A stretch of DNA of 39,465 nt, from positions 1 to 39,465 of the forward strand of contig NZ_AUEY01000037.1 of the NCBI RefSeq assembly GCF_000426225.1, written 5' to 3'. Positions 7,246 to 15,729 of the stretch are shown piece after piece. How positions within the stretch are numbered: the stretch's first letter is position 1; the number at the start of each line of letters is the position of its first letter. Position numbers and translations under genes: made by a program. The DNA is from Desulforegula conservatrix Mb1Pa (lineage in GTDB: Bacteria; Desulfobacterota; Desulfobacteria; Desulfobacterales; Desulforegulaceae). The notes below the pieces were generated by a model. That model was not told where the DNA came from. It searched no databases and saw only the letters and a program-made list of their open reading frames with translations.

Positions 7246-9312
7246 TCAGCGGCGGTCTATAACCCATTTTTTGATCATCTCGTATAACTTTTCACGCTTT
7301 ACAGGCTTTATCAGATAATCATTTGCACCTGCATCATAGCAGGCAGTTTCATCTTCTTTCATAATGCTTGCCGTGAGCATTATAATGGGAACCAGTTTAA
7401 CTGTTAGCCCATTGCCCATTGAAGATATGGTCTTTTCCCAAAATCTTATTGATTTGACTGACTCAATGCCATTCATAACAGGCATCTTGAAATCCATTAG
7501 GATTATGTCAAATTCAGAAGGATTGGATGTATAGATTTCAAAAAGTGTTTTGCCGTCGCCTGCGCTAATGACGTGATAACCAGCTTTTTGGAGAACTGTG
7601 GAGGTGAGTCTCCTGTTGACTGGATTATCTTCTCCCAAAAGTACTGTTATGTTTCTTTTTATATCTTCTGAGATTGAATGTCTCGTTAAAATTTTATTTT
7701 TTGCAATTATTTTGGTTGATTCATCATCTCCATTACTCTGACTGATCAGCTTGCTGAGCATCTGGAGGAGATTTGTCTTTTTCACAGGCTTTGTCAAAAA
7801 ACCGTTGAAACCGGCATTTTCGCTTTCAGTTGCAGCTCCGGGTATTGGCGTGGAGAGAACAAGAAGAGGGATTTCTGAAAAAGGTGATGTCGAAATTCTG
7901 ATTGCTTTTGCAATTTCAAGACCGCTCAGTCCTGGCATGTCAGAGTCAAGTATGCAGATATCAAAAGGATCTGAAACTGAAGTCTCAAGCACAGGCAGGA
8001 CTGAATCGCCCTTGCTGAGGCATGTTACTCTCATTTCAGCCTTGGAAAGCTGATTGCTGATGAGTTCAAGTAGCGTCTGGTTATCATCAACAACAAGGAC
8101 TCTTCTGTCCTTGAGATTGAGCTGTATAGGTTTCGGATTGTGAATTTCTCTGACAGCTCCGACTCTTGATGAAAAATTGAAAACAGAGCCTATATTCGGT
8201 CCCTTTTCATACCAGACATGACCGTGCATCATTCCCGCTATTTTTCTGCATATTGAAAGACCAAGACCGGTACCTCCATACTTTCTTGTTGTTCCTGAAC
8301 TGACCTGTCTGAATGGTTCAAATATGCCTTCAGCAAGATCATCCGGTATTCCAATGCCTGTGTCTGCTATTGTGGCAAAAAGCATGACATTGAATTCATC
8401 TTCGTTTACGGCTGAAAGGCGAAGTTCGATCTGGCCGTTTTCGGTGAATTTTGCGGCATTACCCATTATATTCAACAGAACCTGACGAAATCTGTGAGGG
8501 TCTCCGCATACCATAGAAGGGACAGTATCGTCTATGCAGCATATCAGTTCTATTGTTTTGCCGGTCAGTCTCGGCCTTATCATGTCACAGACATCGTAGC
8601 AAAGGAGCTCTGGGTCGAAATCGATATTTTCAAGCTCCATGAGGCCCGCATCCATTTTGGTGAAATCCAGTATGTCATTGATCAGCGAAAGAAGGGTTTC
8701 ACCGCATTGTCTGATTATTCCGACATACTCATTCTGCTCAAGTGAAAGGCTTGTATCAAAAAGTATTTCCGTAAACCCGATTACACCGTTAAGTGGTGTC
8801 CTGATTTCATGACTCATATGTGCCAGAAATTCGCTTTTTGCTTCAGAGGCTTTCTGGGCTTTTTCAGCAAGCTGGCTTGCAAGGCCTAAAGCCTCTGTAA
8901 GCCTTGTGTTTGCTGCTTTAAGGTCAAGATAGGTTCTCTTTTCCCTGTCTATTCTCTCGATTCTGGCCCATAACTCCCTCATTTCAAAAGGTTTTGTGAC
9001 ATAGTCAGAAGCTCCTGCATTTATTATGTCTGTATATGCATAGTCTTCTGAGTAAGCTGTCATGATTATGAAAGAAATGTCAGGTCGGTCTGCAACCACC
9101 CTTTTCATGAGAGAGATGCCGTCCATATCAGGCATGACAATGTCTGATATTATGAGATCAAAATGCTGTTCCTCAAGTTTTTTCAGTGCCTCGCTTGCGT
9201 TATAAGCAATTTCGGCAAGATAATTCTTCCTTGAAAGAAAGCCCTCAATGACCTTGCACAAAGAGGTCTCATCATCAACTATAAGAATTTTTCTTATGTG
9301 GGATTCAGTCAT
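7246..9312 (-). CDS. Cytoplasmic hybrid histidine kinase with three receiver domains
   Basis: Domain order over 688 residues is REC1 (about 7-122, phospho-Asp D57 in IISDIVMPDMDG), a helical linker (~123-160), HisKA with H168 in EFLAHMSHEIRTPLNG, HATPase with N285, the DTGIGIPDD and GGTGLGLSI loops, REC2 (about 402-525, D456), and REC3 (about 553-685, D607 in ILMDFKMPVMNG). All phosphorylation residues are present. There is no transmembrane segment, PAS domain or HPt domain, so input probably comes through REC1 from another kinase, and output would need a separate HPt protein or regulator not in this window. A small stem (CCGCTTCAGCGG) overlaps the stop. It follows efp on the same strand after ~100 bases. 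Target process unknown. Confidence 0.92.
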   Translation of the reverse strand: MTESHIRKILIVDDETSLCKVIEGFLSRKNYLAEIAYNASEALKKLEEQHFDLIISDIVMPDMDGISLMKRVVADRPDISFIIMTAYSEDYAYTDIINAGASDYVTKPFEMRELWARIERIDREKRTYLDLKAANTRLTEALGLASQLAEKAQKASEAKSEFLAHMSHEIRTPLNGVIGFTEILFDTSLSLEQNEYVGIIRQCGETLLSLINDILDFTKMDAGLMELENIDFDPELLCYDVCDMIRPRLTGKTIELICCIDDTVPSMVCGDPHRFRQVLLNIMGNAAKFTENGQIELRLSAVNEDEFNVMLFATIADTGIGIPDDLAEGIFEPFRQVSSGTTRKYGGTGLGLSICRKIAGMMHGHVWYEKGPNIGSVFNFSSRVGAVREIHNPKPIQLNLKDRRVLVVDDNQTLLELISNQLSKAEMRVTCLSKGDSVLPVLETSVSDPFDICILDSDMPGLSGLEIAKAIRISTSPFSEIPLLVLSTPIPGAATESENAGFNGFLTKPVKKTNLLQMLSKLISQSNGDDESTKIIAKNKILTRHSISEDIKRNITVLLGEDNPVNRRLTSTVLQKAGYHVISAGDGKTLFEIYTSNPSEFDIILMDFKMPVMNGIESVKSIRFWEKTISSMGNGLTVKLVPIIMLTASIMKEDETACYDAGANDYLIKPVKREKLYEMIKKWVIDRR

Positions 9313-9408
9313 TTAGAAATTCCGATGAAAGGCAAGGGTTTACAGCCAAACCTGTCCTGTTTGAAGAACAGGTCAGGCATTGGCCATATTTTAGCTTTAA
9401 TAATACAA

Positions 9409-9972
9409 CTAACTTTTTACACGTTCAACGTATTCTTTTGTACGCGTATCTATTTTAAGAATTTCTCCCTCTTCAACAAAAGGAGGAACCTGAACCTGGA
9501 ATCCTGTTTCAAGAATTGCAGGCTTTGTGCTTCCTGTTGCAGTATCTCCCTTTGCCCAAGGATCTGATTTAACAACCTTGAGTTCCATGAAGTTAGGAAG
9601 AGTTACTCCTATTGGTTTGCCGTCAAAGAAGAGAACTGAGCATACTGTGTTGTCTTTGAGCAGATCAAGGGTGTCGCCCATCTGATCTTTTGAAACAAAT
9701 TCCTGCTCAAAGGTTTGGGAATTCATGAAGCAATAGTTATCACCTTCAGCGTAAAGATATTCCATGTTTCTTTCTTCAAGGTTTGCTTCTTCGAATTTTT
9801 CACCTGAACGGTAGGTCTTATCGAACTGAACTCCGGTGATCATGTTTTTGAGACGGCATTTATATAATGCCTGACCCTTGCCAGGCTTGACGAATTCAAA
9901 CTGGACAATAGCGAATGGGACCCCATCTATCTGTATTTTAAGGCCTTTTTTTAGATCTCCTGCTTCGTACAT
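9409..9972 (-). CDS. efp: Translation elongation factor P
   Basis: EF-P binds ribosomes stalled on polyproline stretches between the P and E sites and restores peptide-bond formation. The 187-residue length is standard. The N-terminal KOW-like domain carries the tip loop KPGKGQA with K32, the residue that is beta-lysylated or otherwise modified in some bacteria. The OB domains follow, with MEYLYAEGDNYCFMN and the C-terminal signature ETGFQVQVPPFVEEGE. A GAGAAAG stretch precedes the ATG. It lies 37 bases after the TrpF-like gene on the same strand and may share its transcript. No modification enzyme (EpmA/EpmB, EarP, YmfI) is recognisable in this window. Confidence 0.97.
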   Translation of the reverse strand: MYEAGDLKKGLKIQIDGVPFAIVQFEFVKPGKGQALYKCRLKNMITGVQFDKTYRSGEKFEEANLEERNMEYLYAEGDNYCFMNSQTFEQEFVSKDQMGDTLDLLKDNTVCSVLFFDGKPIGVTLPNFMELKVVKSDPWAKGDTATGSTKPAILETGFQVQVPPFVEEGEILKIDTRTKEYVERVKS

Positions 9973-10009
9973 CTTTCTCTGTGCTCCTGTTTATCATTAT
10001 ATTCAAAAA

Positions 10010-10777
10010 TTATTTGCTGTTGCATTTTATAGCAGCGCGTTTTGCTTCATTAACAAAAGCAGCCACCCTGTGTAAATCTTTTTTAAATCTCAATGGTTTT
10101 CCGTTGTTATCAACCGCATTGGTCAATGTGCAGCTGTCAACCCCATAAGGCCTGATATCCACTGCAAGATCATAAATATTTTCAGGTGAAAGGCCGCCTG
10201 CAAGTATTACTGGAATAACGCTTTTTTCAACAAGCTCCCTGGATTTTGAAGGAGAGCACAGTTTACCCGTTATCCCTACATATCCCGGGACTGGTTGAGC
10301 ATCTGAATGATCGTCACCTGATCCGGAAATGAACGTGTCTGTGAGAAAAAAATCAGAGTATGGTTCGAATAAGTCGGCAATTTCAAGAAATGGAACTTCT
10401 GTGGCAGATCCATCTACAGGTATCGGTATTGACCTCATGATCTTTATTTCAGGAAATCTTTCCCTGACCTGTTCCTGAAGCTTAATGAATCTTGAACATG
10501 TTTTTTCAATATTATCAAATGGAAAAAGAGCCTCACAGAAATGGACAATATCAGGGCCGTAATATTCGAGCGTTGCAAATACAGCGTCAGGCTCTGAGAA
10601 TAATGGAATGAGACTGCTTGTTGCTCCGAGGCTGCCAGCTGTTTTTACAGTGTCTTTTATTTCTGGAAATTTCCATGATGATGAAGACAAAATAACGCTT
10701 CCGATATTATTTACCCCAAGTTCAATAACTTTTTCGGCTTCCTGAGGAGTCTGTATTTCATAAATTTGAACAATCAT
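10010..10777 (-). CDS. TrpF-fold (phosphoribosylanthranilate isomerase-like) protein lacking the catalytic Cys
   Basis: The 255-residue protein resembles PRAI, a TIM barrel of the tryptophan pathway. VQIYEIQTPQEA fits the first strand (canonical VKICGIT), FFLTDTFISGSG fits the ILLDT strand, and VILAGGLSPENIYDL plus RPYGVDSC fit the C-terminal phosphate-binding strands. The usual catalytic Cys is Tyr here, and the C-terminal VDVSSGVE is VDSCTLTNAVD. Isomerase activity is therefore unlikely, although a phosphate-binding barrel is probable. No other trp genes are nearby; the neighbours are cca and efp. The frame extends upstream, but homology starts at MIVQIYEI, which has TGGA upstream. Function unknown. 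Confidence 0.7.
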   Translation of the reverse strand: MIVQIYEIQTPQEAEKVIELGVNNIGSVILSSSSWKFPEIKDTVKTAGSLGATSSLIPLFSEPDAVFATLEYYGPDIVHFCEALFPFDNIEKTCSRFIKLQEQVRERFPEIKIMRSIPIPVDGSATEVPFLEIADLFEPYSDFFLTDTFISGSGDDHSDAQPVPGYVGITGKLCSPSKSRELVEKSVIPVILAGGLSPENIYDLAVDIRPYGVDSCTLTNAVDNNGKPLRFKKDLHRVAAFVNEAKRAAIKCNSK

Positions 10778-11039
10778 TTTTTTCCATCTTTTCTTTAAAT
10801 TATACTCATCAATGTCACAGGTTGAATATTTGAAATCATTCAGGCCTTTTAAATGGCAAGCCTGTTGTTGCATTCTTACTGGGAAATCCTTTTGAAAAAG
10901 GGTTTCCCATATCTTTCCCAAAATTTTTATGGTTTTTATTACGGGTTGAGAATATGTGTTTTTCAAGCAAAAGAAACCATAACCGAAAAGTTTTTGCCAA
11001 GCTTTTTACAAGAAGCGGCCATTGCTCTTTCATAAGAGT
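10778..11039. other. Structured non-coding gap between cca and the TrpF-like gene
   Basis: Two inverted repeats can be seen. One is GGGAAATCCTTTT paired with AAAAGGGTTTCCC (10881-10908, one G-T pair), and the other is TTATGGTTT paired with AAACCATAA (10927-10982). A degraded copy of the dispersed core repeat occupies 10985-11020. Frames that cross this gap look spurious. Confidence 0.5.
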
Positions 11040-12152
11040 TCAAGTACCTTTACTGCCTGAAATAGCCTGACACCTTAGCTCACGTATCTTTGACGCTGAT
11101 TTCTCTCCAAGATCCCTGAATTCTTCGGGCAGTTTTACTTTCAGGATTGTTTCCATATCTTTTTTGGCAATTACAAAATAATCGTTTTGCTTATCTGCTG
11201 CACTTAGTTTGAATACTTCTTCAAAGAGTTCATCTTTTAAAAGTGATGTAAGCATATCAACCCTAGTCCCGGGTCTCAGATCTCCATAAGTTCCGGCTTT
11301 CATGTGCCAGAGAGAAGCGGTCTTCCCTGCTTTTATAAATGCCTTGGGAAGTCTTAATCTCTGACCGATTCTTTCAGCAAGCTGTACCCCTGTTTTTTCA
11401 TGGCCATAATGATGGGGCAAAATTTTTTCATCCGTAAGGGATTTGCCCAAATCATGGCAGAATCCCATCCATACAAGAAGCTTATCCCCTGCAAGCCTGT
11501 CCATGACATTATATGTATGCTCAAGTAAGGAACCATTATGATAGGGTTTAGGGCCAGCAGGTATTTGCGGAAAGTTTACAATTTCTTCCAGCCAGGGATT
11601 TAAACTGTCTGTTGAAAAGAGCAGTTTCAGGAACCTGGATGGCACAGGCGCGGCAAAGGCCTTAAGAACTTCCATTCCGACCCTCTCAGCTGTGATTGAG
11701 GAAAGTATTCCTTTTTCAGATGTTTTCTTCATTATTCCAGTAAGCTCATCAGAAATATAAAAATCAGGAAACTCTGCAGCGAATCGTGCTGCCCTGAAAA
11801 CCCTTAAAGGGTCATCAAAAAAATTCTTTTGATTTACTGGTCTAAGGATCTTGTTCTTGATATCTTCAAATGATTGAGGGTGGGAAAAAATTCTGCCTTC
11901 ATCATCTTCGGCAAGGGCATTTATTGTAAGATCCCTGGATCCGAGATCCTCTTCAATATTTTTTGAATGAGACAGGGTATATTCATTCCCATCAAGTATA
12001 TAGACAGCTTTTTTTTTGCCAACTGGTCTGGCTGACGGGAATCCGGCCAGAAAGCACTTTTCATCTGTTCCAATGACAACATAATCCGTATCATGGATAG
12101 CTCTGTTCAAGAATCTGTCTCGGATGCTTCCTCCTACCTTATACAATTTCAT
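11040..12152 (-). CDS. cca: CCA tRNA nucleotidyltransferase with HD domain
   Basis: The enzyme adds or repairs the 3'-terminal CCA of tRNAs. About 370 residues show the class II nucleotidyltransferase head (YKVGGSIRDRFL and the metal-binding HDTDYVVIG), then SRDLTINALAEDDEG, DDPLRVFRAARFAAEF for nucleotide selection, and an HD phosphohydrolase region (LEHTYNVMD and GFCHDLGKSLTDEK) as in the E. coli-type enzyme. All three tRNA genes in this window already encode CCA, so its job here is probably repair. A GTG three bases upstream could also start it; GAGAG lies upstream of the ATG. The preceding protease gene ends immediately upstream, suggesting co-transcription. The call is secure for family. 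Confidence 0.9.
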   Translation of the reverse strand: MKLYKVGGSIRDRFLNRAIHDTDYVVIGTDEKCFLAGFPSARPVGKKKAVYILDGNEYTLSHSKNIEEDLGSRDLTINALAEDDEGRIFSHPQSFEDIKNKILRPVNQKNFFDDPLRVFRAARFAAEFPDFYISDELTGIMKKTSEKGILSSITAERVGMEVLKAFAAPVPSRFLKLLFSTDSLNPWLEEIVNFPQIPAGPKPYHNGSLLEHTYNVMDRLAGDKLLVWMGFCHDLGKSLTDEKILPHHYGHEKTGVQLAERIGQRLRLPKAFIKAGKTASLWHMKAGTYGDLRPGTRVDMLTSLLKDELFEEVFKLSAADKQNDYFVIAKKDMETILKVKLPEEFRDLGEKSASKIRELRCQAISGSKGT

Positions 12153-12155
12153 CAC

Positions 12156-13070
12156 TTATCTCTCAAATACTGAAGATATGAAGCAAGAAGAAGGTGAAGA
12201 CGATCCCTTTGGCTTTGGTTCTGGTTCCGGCTGAGGAGTTGTATCCGGAACATATTTACGTATAAATGATTTTAATTCAGATACCCTTGCATAGACCCCG
12301 TAATATCCGGGTTTGGCACAACCTTCACCCCAGCTTGTAACACCTGCGAGCAGCCATTTTGAATTTTGATTTATAACAAGAGGCCCACCTGAATCTCCAC
12401 TGCATGTATCTTTGCCACCGGTAAGGTATCCGGCGCACATCATGGTTCCTGTTATTTCTTCATAAAAAGCAGCATTACACTCTTCATTCGTCACTATCGG
12501 AAGATTTACCTGTTGCCTTTTGTGTGCCGCTGAAAAAGAATCATTTGGTCTTGTGTATCCCCAGCCTATCGCTGTTGCTGTTATTCCTGCCAGATCTCCT
12601 CCGTTTTCATATAAAGGTAGCGTTTCCGTATCTGTCGGAGTTTCAAGTTCAATAAGGGCAATGTCATTATTATAGGTCAGGGGGATATAATCAGGATGCA
12701 TTATGATTCTTTTGACTTTGATTCTTTTGCCTTCATTTGATCTTAGGTCGTGGGCTCCAACAAGAACTTCAATGTCCTGGGGCAGAAGTTCTGCGGCAGA
12801 TCCTTCTTTTATGCAGTGGGCGGCCGTTAAAACCCAGCTCTTGTCAATTACGGATGCTCCGCAGAACTGGGCGTCATAATTTGAAGGCCGTGCTGAAAAA
12901 AGAATCCCTGCCATCCATGGCCAATCGGTAGCGCTCGATTCTGTTCCGCCCACTATTTTGGGTATTGCTTTCCCATTTGAATCAAAGCTTTTAACTTCTT
13001 CTGACCATGCCTTTAAAACCGGCAAAAAAATCAGTATTAATAGAAAAACTGTGTACTGTCTGATTTTCAT
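12156..13070 (-). CDS. Secreted trypsin-like serine protease (family S1A)
   Basis: The 304-residue precursor has a signal peptide (~1-22), a short propeptide and the activation site IVGG starting at I39. The catalytic triad is H85 (LTAAHC), D136 (YNNDIALIEL) and S227 (CSGDSGGPL). D221, six residues before the serine, is the trypsin S1-pocket Asp, so cleavage after Lys or Arg is expected. Cysteines are placed for three classical disulfides (C70-C86, C198-C212, C223-C251). The C-terminus is a Pro/Glu/Lys linker then SSSPSSCFISSVFER, with an extra Cys (C296) that resembles C-terminal tails on some secreted proteins; its meaning is unknown. Such chymotrypsin-fold proteases are patchy in bacteria, so transfer is possible. 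It is first gene of a unit with cca. Confidence 0.93.
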   Translation of the reverse strand: MKIRQYTVFLLILIFLPVLKAWSEEVKSFDSNGKAIPKIVGGTESSATDWPWMAGILFSARPSNYDAQFCGASVIDKSWVLTAAHCIKEGSAAELLPQDIEVLVGAHDLRSNEGKRIKVKRIIMHPDYIPLTYNNDIALIELETPTDTETLPLYENGGDLAGITATAIGWGYTRPNDSFSAAHKRQQVNLPIVTNEECNAAFYEEITGTMMCAGYLTGGKDTCSGDSGGPLVINQNSKWLLAGVTSWGEGCAKPGYYGVYARVSELKSFIRKYVPDTTPQPEPEPKPKGSSSPSSCFISSVFER

Positions 13071-13205
13071 GGGGTTCCTTATGAGTTGAAAGAGAAATAT
13101 TAAAAATATACCTTATCTTTTCTTAATTATTTGCTAAAGGATAAAAAGCATATAATTCTTCTTTGTTTTTGATTTTTCTGGTTTTATGGCTCGTTCGGAG
13201 GGTTC

Positions 13206-14402
13206 GTGGGATTACTTCAAAATAAGCTGATCGTAATTGGCGTATCAGGCGGAATTGCCGCATATAAAAGCGTTGAGATTCTAAGGCAGCTTCAGAAGGA
13301 AGGTGCTTCTGTAAGGGTTATAATGACCAGAAATGCTGCTGCATTTGTCGGCCCTTTAACCTTTGAGGCTCTTTCAGGCTATTCAGTATATATGGATGTG
13401 GTTGAAAAGGATGTCTCAGGGGAAATAAGACATATATCATGGGCTGACAAGGCCGATGCCGTAATAATTGCTCCTGCAACAGCAAACATGATTGGAAAAA
13501 TTGCAAACGGTATTGCAGATGACGCTCTTTCCACATTTATCATGGCTGTAAGAACTCCTGTTTTGATATGCCCGGCCATGAATTCCAATATGTATGAAAG
13601 CAGGGCTGTTCAGAGAAACTTAGACTGTCTTGAGGCTGACGGATTTCATGTGCTCGAACCTGATTCAGGCGAACTTGCCTGCGGTGTGACTGGTCCTGGG
13701 AGACTCCCTGATCCGCCTTTCATTGTTGACAGGCTTAAAAAAGTACTGAGTCCTTCGGATTTAAAGGGTAAAAGGGTGCTTGTCTCAGCTGGGCCGACAA
13801 TTGAGCCAATTGATCCTGTGAGATATATAAGCAATCATTCGTCCGGTAAAATGGGCTACGAGATAGCAAGGGCTGCGGAGTACAGAGGCGCGGAAGTTAA
13901 AATGGTAACTGGCAAAACATCTCTTCCTGTTCCTTTCAATGTATCTGCTGTAAATGTTTTAAGCGCCGCAGAAATGTATGAAGCCATGATCAGAAATATG
14001 GATGATGCGGATATAATAATAAAAGTGGCTGCTGTGGCTGATTACAGAGTCAAAGATGTTGCCGAGCATAAAATCAAGAAAACTTCTGATGATATGATCA
14101 TAAAACTTGAAAAGAATCCTGATATTCTAAAGGCTATCGGAGAGAAAAAGAAAAATCAGTTTCTTGTGGGTTTTGCTGCTGAAACAAGGGATCTCAGGGA
14201 AAATGCCCTTGCAAAGCTTAAATCCAAGAATCTTGATATGATTGTTGGAAATGTTGTTTCTGAAGAAGGATCAGGATTTGGCTCGGATACGAACAGGGTG
14301 ACGCTTTTTTATGCTGACGGGAATATTGATCATATGCCTGTAATGGGGAAAGATGCTGTGGCTAACGCGCTTATAGACAGGATTCTGGCCAGAATTATTT
14401 AG
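13206..14402 (+). CDS. coaBC: Bifunctional phosphopantothenoylcysteine decarboxylase / phosphopantothenate-cysteine ligase
   Basis: It catalyses two consecutive steps of coenzyme A synthesis. The CoaC part (about 1-185) is an FMN flavoprotein with VIGVSGGIAAYKS, active-site H76 in RHISWADKAD, PAMNSNMY and C159 in GELACGVTGPGRLPDP. The CoaB part (about 187-398) has VLVSAGPTIEPIDPVR, SNHSSGKMGYEIA, VAAVADYRV, the KIKK lysine motif and LVGFAAET. Length 398 is normal. The start is GTG at 13206, preceded closely by GGAGGG; no in-frame ATG gives a complete first strand. It is divergent from the protease gene and begins the plus-strand run that continues to the PAS gene. Confidence 0.96.
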   Translation: MGLLQNKLIVIGVSGGIAAYKSVEILRQLQKEGASVRVIMTRNAAAFVGPLTFEALSGYSVYMDVVEKDVSGEIRHISWADKADAVIIAPATANMIGKIANGIADDALSTFIMAVRTPVLICPAMNSNMYESRAVQRNLDCLEADGFHVLEPDSGELACGVTGPGRLPDPPFIVDRLKKVLSPSDLKGKRVLVSAGPTIEPIDPVRYISNHSSGKMGYEIARAAEYRGAEVKMVTGKTSLPVPFNVSAVNVLSAAEMYEAMIRNMDDADIIIKVAAVADYRVKDVAEHKIKKTSDDMIIKLEKNPDILKAIGEKKKNQFLVGFAAETRDLRENALAKLKSKNLDMIVGNVVSEEGSGFGSDTNRVTLFYADGNIDHMPVMGKDAVANALIDRILARII

Positions 14403-14440
14403 ATACGTGCCTCAAATAGACATCTTATGGGAAAAAGTCC

Positions 14441-15115
14441 ATGAATCCAGTAATCGAAATTTTTGATGATGTTGATAATCTGCTGAAAAGTCTTGAAAAA
14501 TCAGGCATAACGCTTCTTGAGAAGCCCGTCTTTACATCATCAAACCGTAATAATGATACTGGTTCAGCAAAATCCAATAGTGCGGCTGTTCATTGCCATG
14601 GTTGCAGTCTTTATAAAATGGGGTTGCCCCAAATAAAAGGGCAGGGAACAAGCATTCCAAGGGTTGTTTTTGTGTCTTCGTGGCCTGATGCAGGATGCCT
14701 GGAATCAGGCTCTCCTGTTTCAGGAGAATCTGGCGAGCTTCTGGAACGTATAATTAAGGCAATGAATCTTGAACCTGAGAATGTATATATTACCAATATT
14801 GTAAAATGCCTGCCACCCGGAGGCTTAATTCCTGTTGACTCTGATGTCTCATGCTGCATGAATTATCTTAAAAATGAGATTTCTGCCTTGAAACCAATTG
14901 CAATTATTCTTCTTGGCAGATTTGCAACTTTGGGATTTATAGGGAATTATCTGGCCTTTGAATCTATTGAAGGCAAGTTTCAAGAAAAGCATGGTTTAAG
15001 GCTTATGCCGACATATCATCCTGATGATCTGATCAAAGATGCATCGAAAAAACGAAACGTATGGGAGGCAATGAAAAAGGTCATGGCACTAATTTCATCA
15101 GGTGGTGAATCTTGA
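14441..15115 (+). CDS. Family-4-like uracil-DNA glycosylase with altered first motif
   Basis: The 224 residues match the Fe-S uracil-DNA glycosylase family (UDG family 4/SPO1-type). Four cysteines can bind a 4Fe-4S cluster: C52 and C55 (CHGC), C123 (NIVKCLPPGG) and C138 or C139. The C-terminal YHPDDLIKDASKKR to VWEAMKKV fits the family's HP motif. The first motif, usually GEAPG followed by a Glu used in catalysis, reads SSWPDAGCLESG here. The GRAGQLL-like helix remains as GESGELL. The protein may act on a different lesion or be less active. The N-terminal ~45 residues look like a flexible tether. Its stop overlaps the TTG start of the next gene by four bases. Confidence 0.8.
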   Translation: MNPVIEIFDDVDNLLKSLEKSGITLLEKPVFTSSNRNNDTGSAKSNSAAVHCHGCSLYKMGLPQIKGQGTSIPRVVFVSSWPDAGCLESGSPVSGESGELLERIIKAMNLEPENVYITNIVKCLPPGGLIPVDSDVSCCMNYLKNEISALKPIAIILLGRFATLGFIGNYLAFESIEGKFQEKHGLRLMPTYHPDDLIKDASKKRNVWEAMKKVMALISSGGES

Positions 15116-15723
15116 AAAAAAATGACCTTCTTATAGACTCTATTATAGATCAGGTTATAGATCCGGCTTTAACAGCTTTTGATTTTGACGGAGTCGTGGC
15201 AGACACAATGAATCTTTTTCTTGATATTGCAAGACATGATTTCGGAATAACCGGTCTGAAATACGAAGATTTCACGGAATACATGATTGAAGAGTGCCTG
15301 AATATTCCTCCGGACATTCTTGATGAGATATTTGATATGATCAATAATGGCTCATATAGTCATACGCTCAGGCAAATGCCAGGGGCTGTGGATGTATTGT
15401 GCCGCTTCGGCAGTTTTTCGTCTCCGCTTCTTGTTGTGACTGCAAGGCCGGATTCTGGTGTTGTCAAGGAGTGGTTTGCTAAAAATCTTGGTTCATGCCT
15501 TGATAAATGGGAAATTGTCGCAACAGGAACTTTTGAAGGGAAAAAGGATGTTCTTCTTGAAAAGGGAATCAGGTACTTTGTCGAAGATCGCCTTGAGACA
15601 TGTTTTCAGATAGAAAAGGCAGGTATTGTTCCAATTTTGTATACACAGCCTTGGAACAGGAAAGAGCATTTTTTTATTGAGGCAGGCTCCTGGTCCGAAA
15701 TTAAAAATCTTGCTGGTTTGTGA
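15112..15723 (+). CDS. HAD-superfamily hydrolase
   Basis: The 203-residue protein has the four HAD signatures: nucleophile D24 and D26 in FDFDGVVAD, T110 in LLVVTARPDS, a lysine around 144 and the acidic pair in RYFVEDRLET (E158, D159). A helical cap sits between motifs I and II (about 35-90), so it is a C1-capped phosphatase. The substrate is not evident; a small phosphoester is likely. The TTG start shares TTGA with the stop of the glycosylase gene and has GGTGG upstream, implying translational coupling. It lies between a DNA-repair gene and xerC, which suggests nothing definite about substrate. Confidence 0.85.
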   Translation: MKKNDLLIDSIIDQVIDPALTAFDFDGVVADTMNLFLDIARHDFGITGLKYEDFTEYMIEECLNIPPDILDEIFDMINNGSYSHTLRQMPGAVDVLCRFGSFSSPLLVVTARPDSGVVKEWFAKNLGSCLDKWEIVATGTFEGKKDVLLEKGIRYFVEDRLETCFQIEKAGIVPILYTQPWNRKEHFFIEAGSWSEIKNLAGL

Positions 15724-15729
15724 TAGCTT

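Noticed and set aside
7085-7267. 60-residue minus-strand frame after the hybrid kinase
   Set aside because: It overlaps the kinase end, has no recognisable motif or ribosome site, and lies in a low-complexity gap; possible but unsupported.
10778-11033. Upstream extension of the TrpF-like frame and an overlapping 65-residue frame
   Set aside because: Homology begins at the internal Met at 10777; the extension crosses hairpins and a core repeat.
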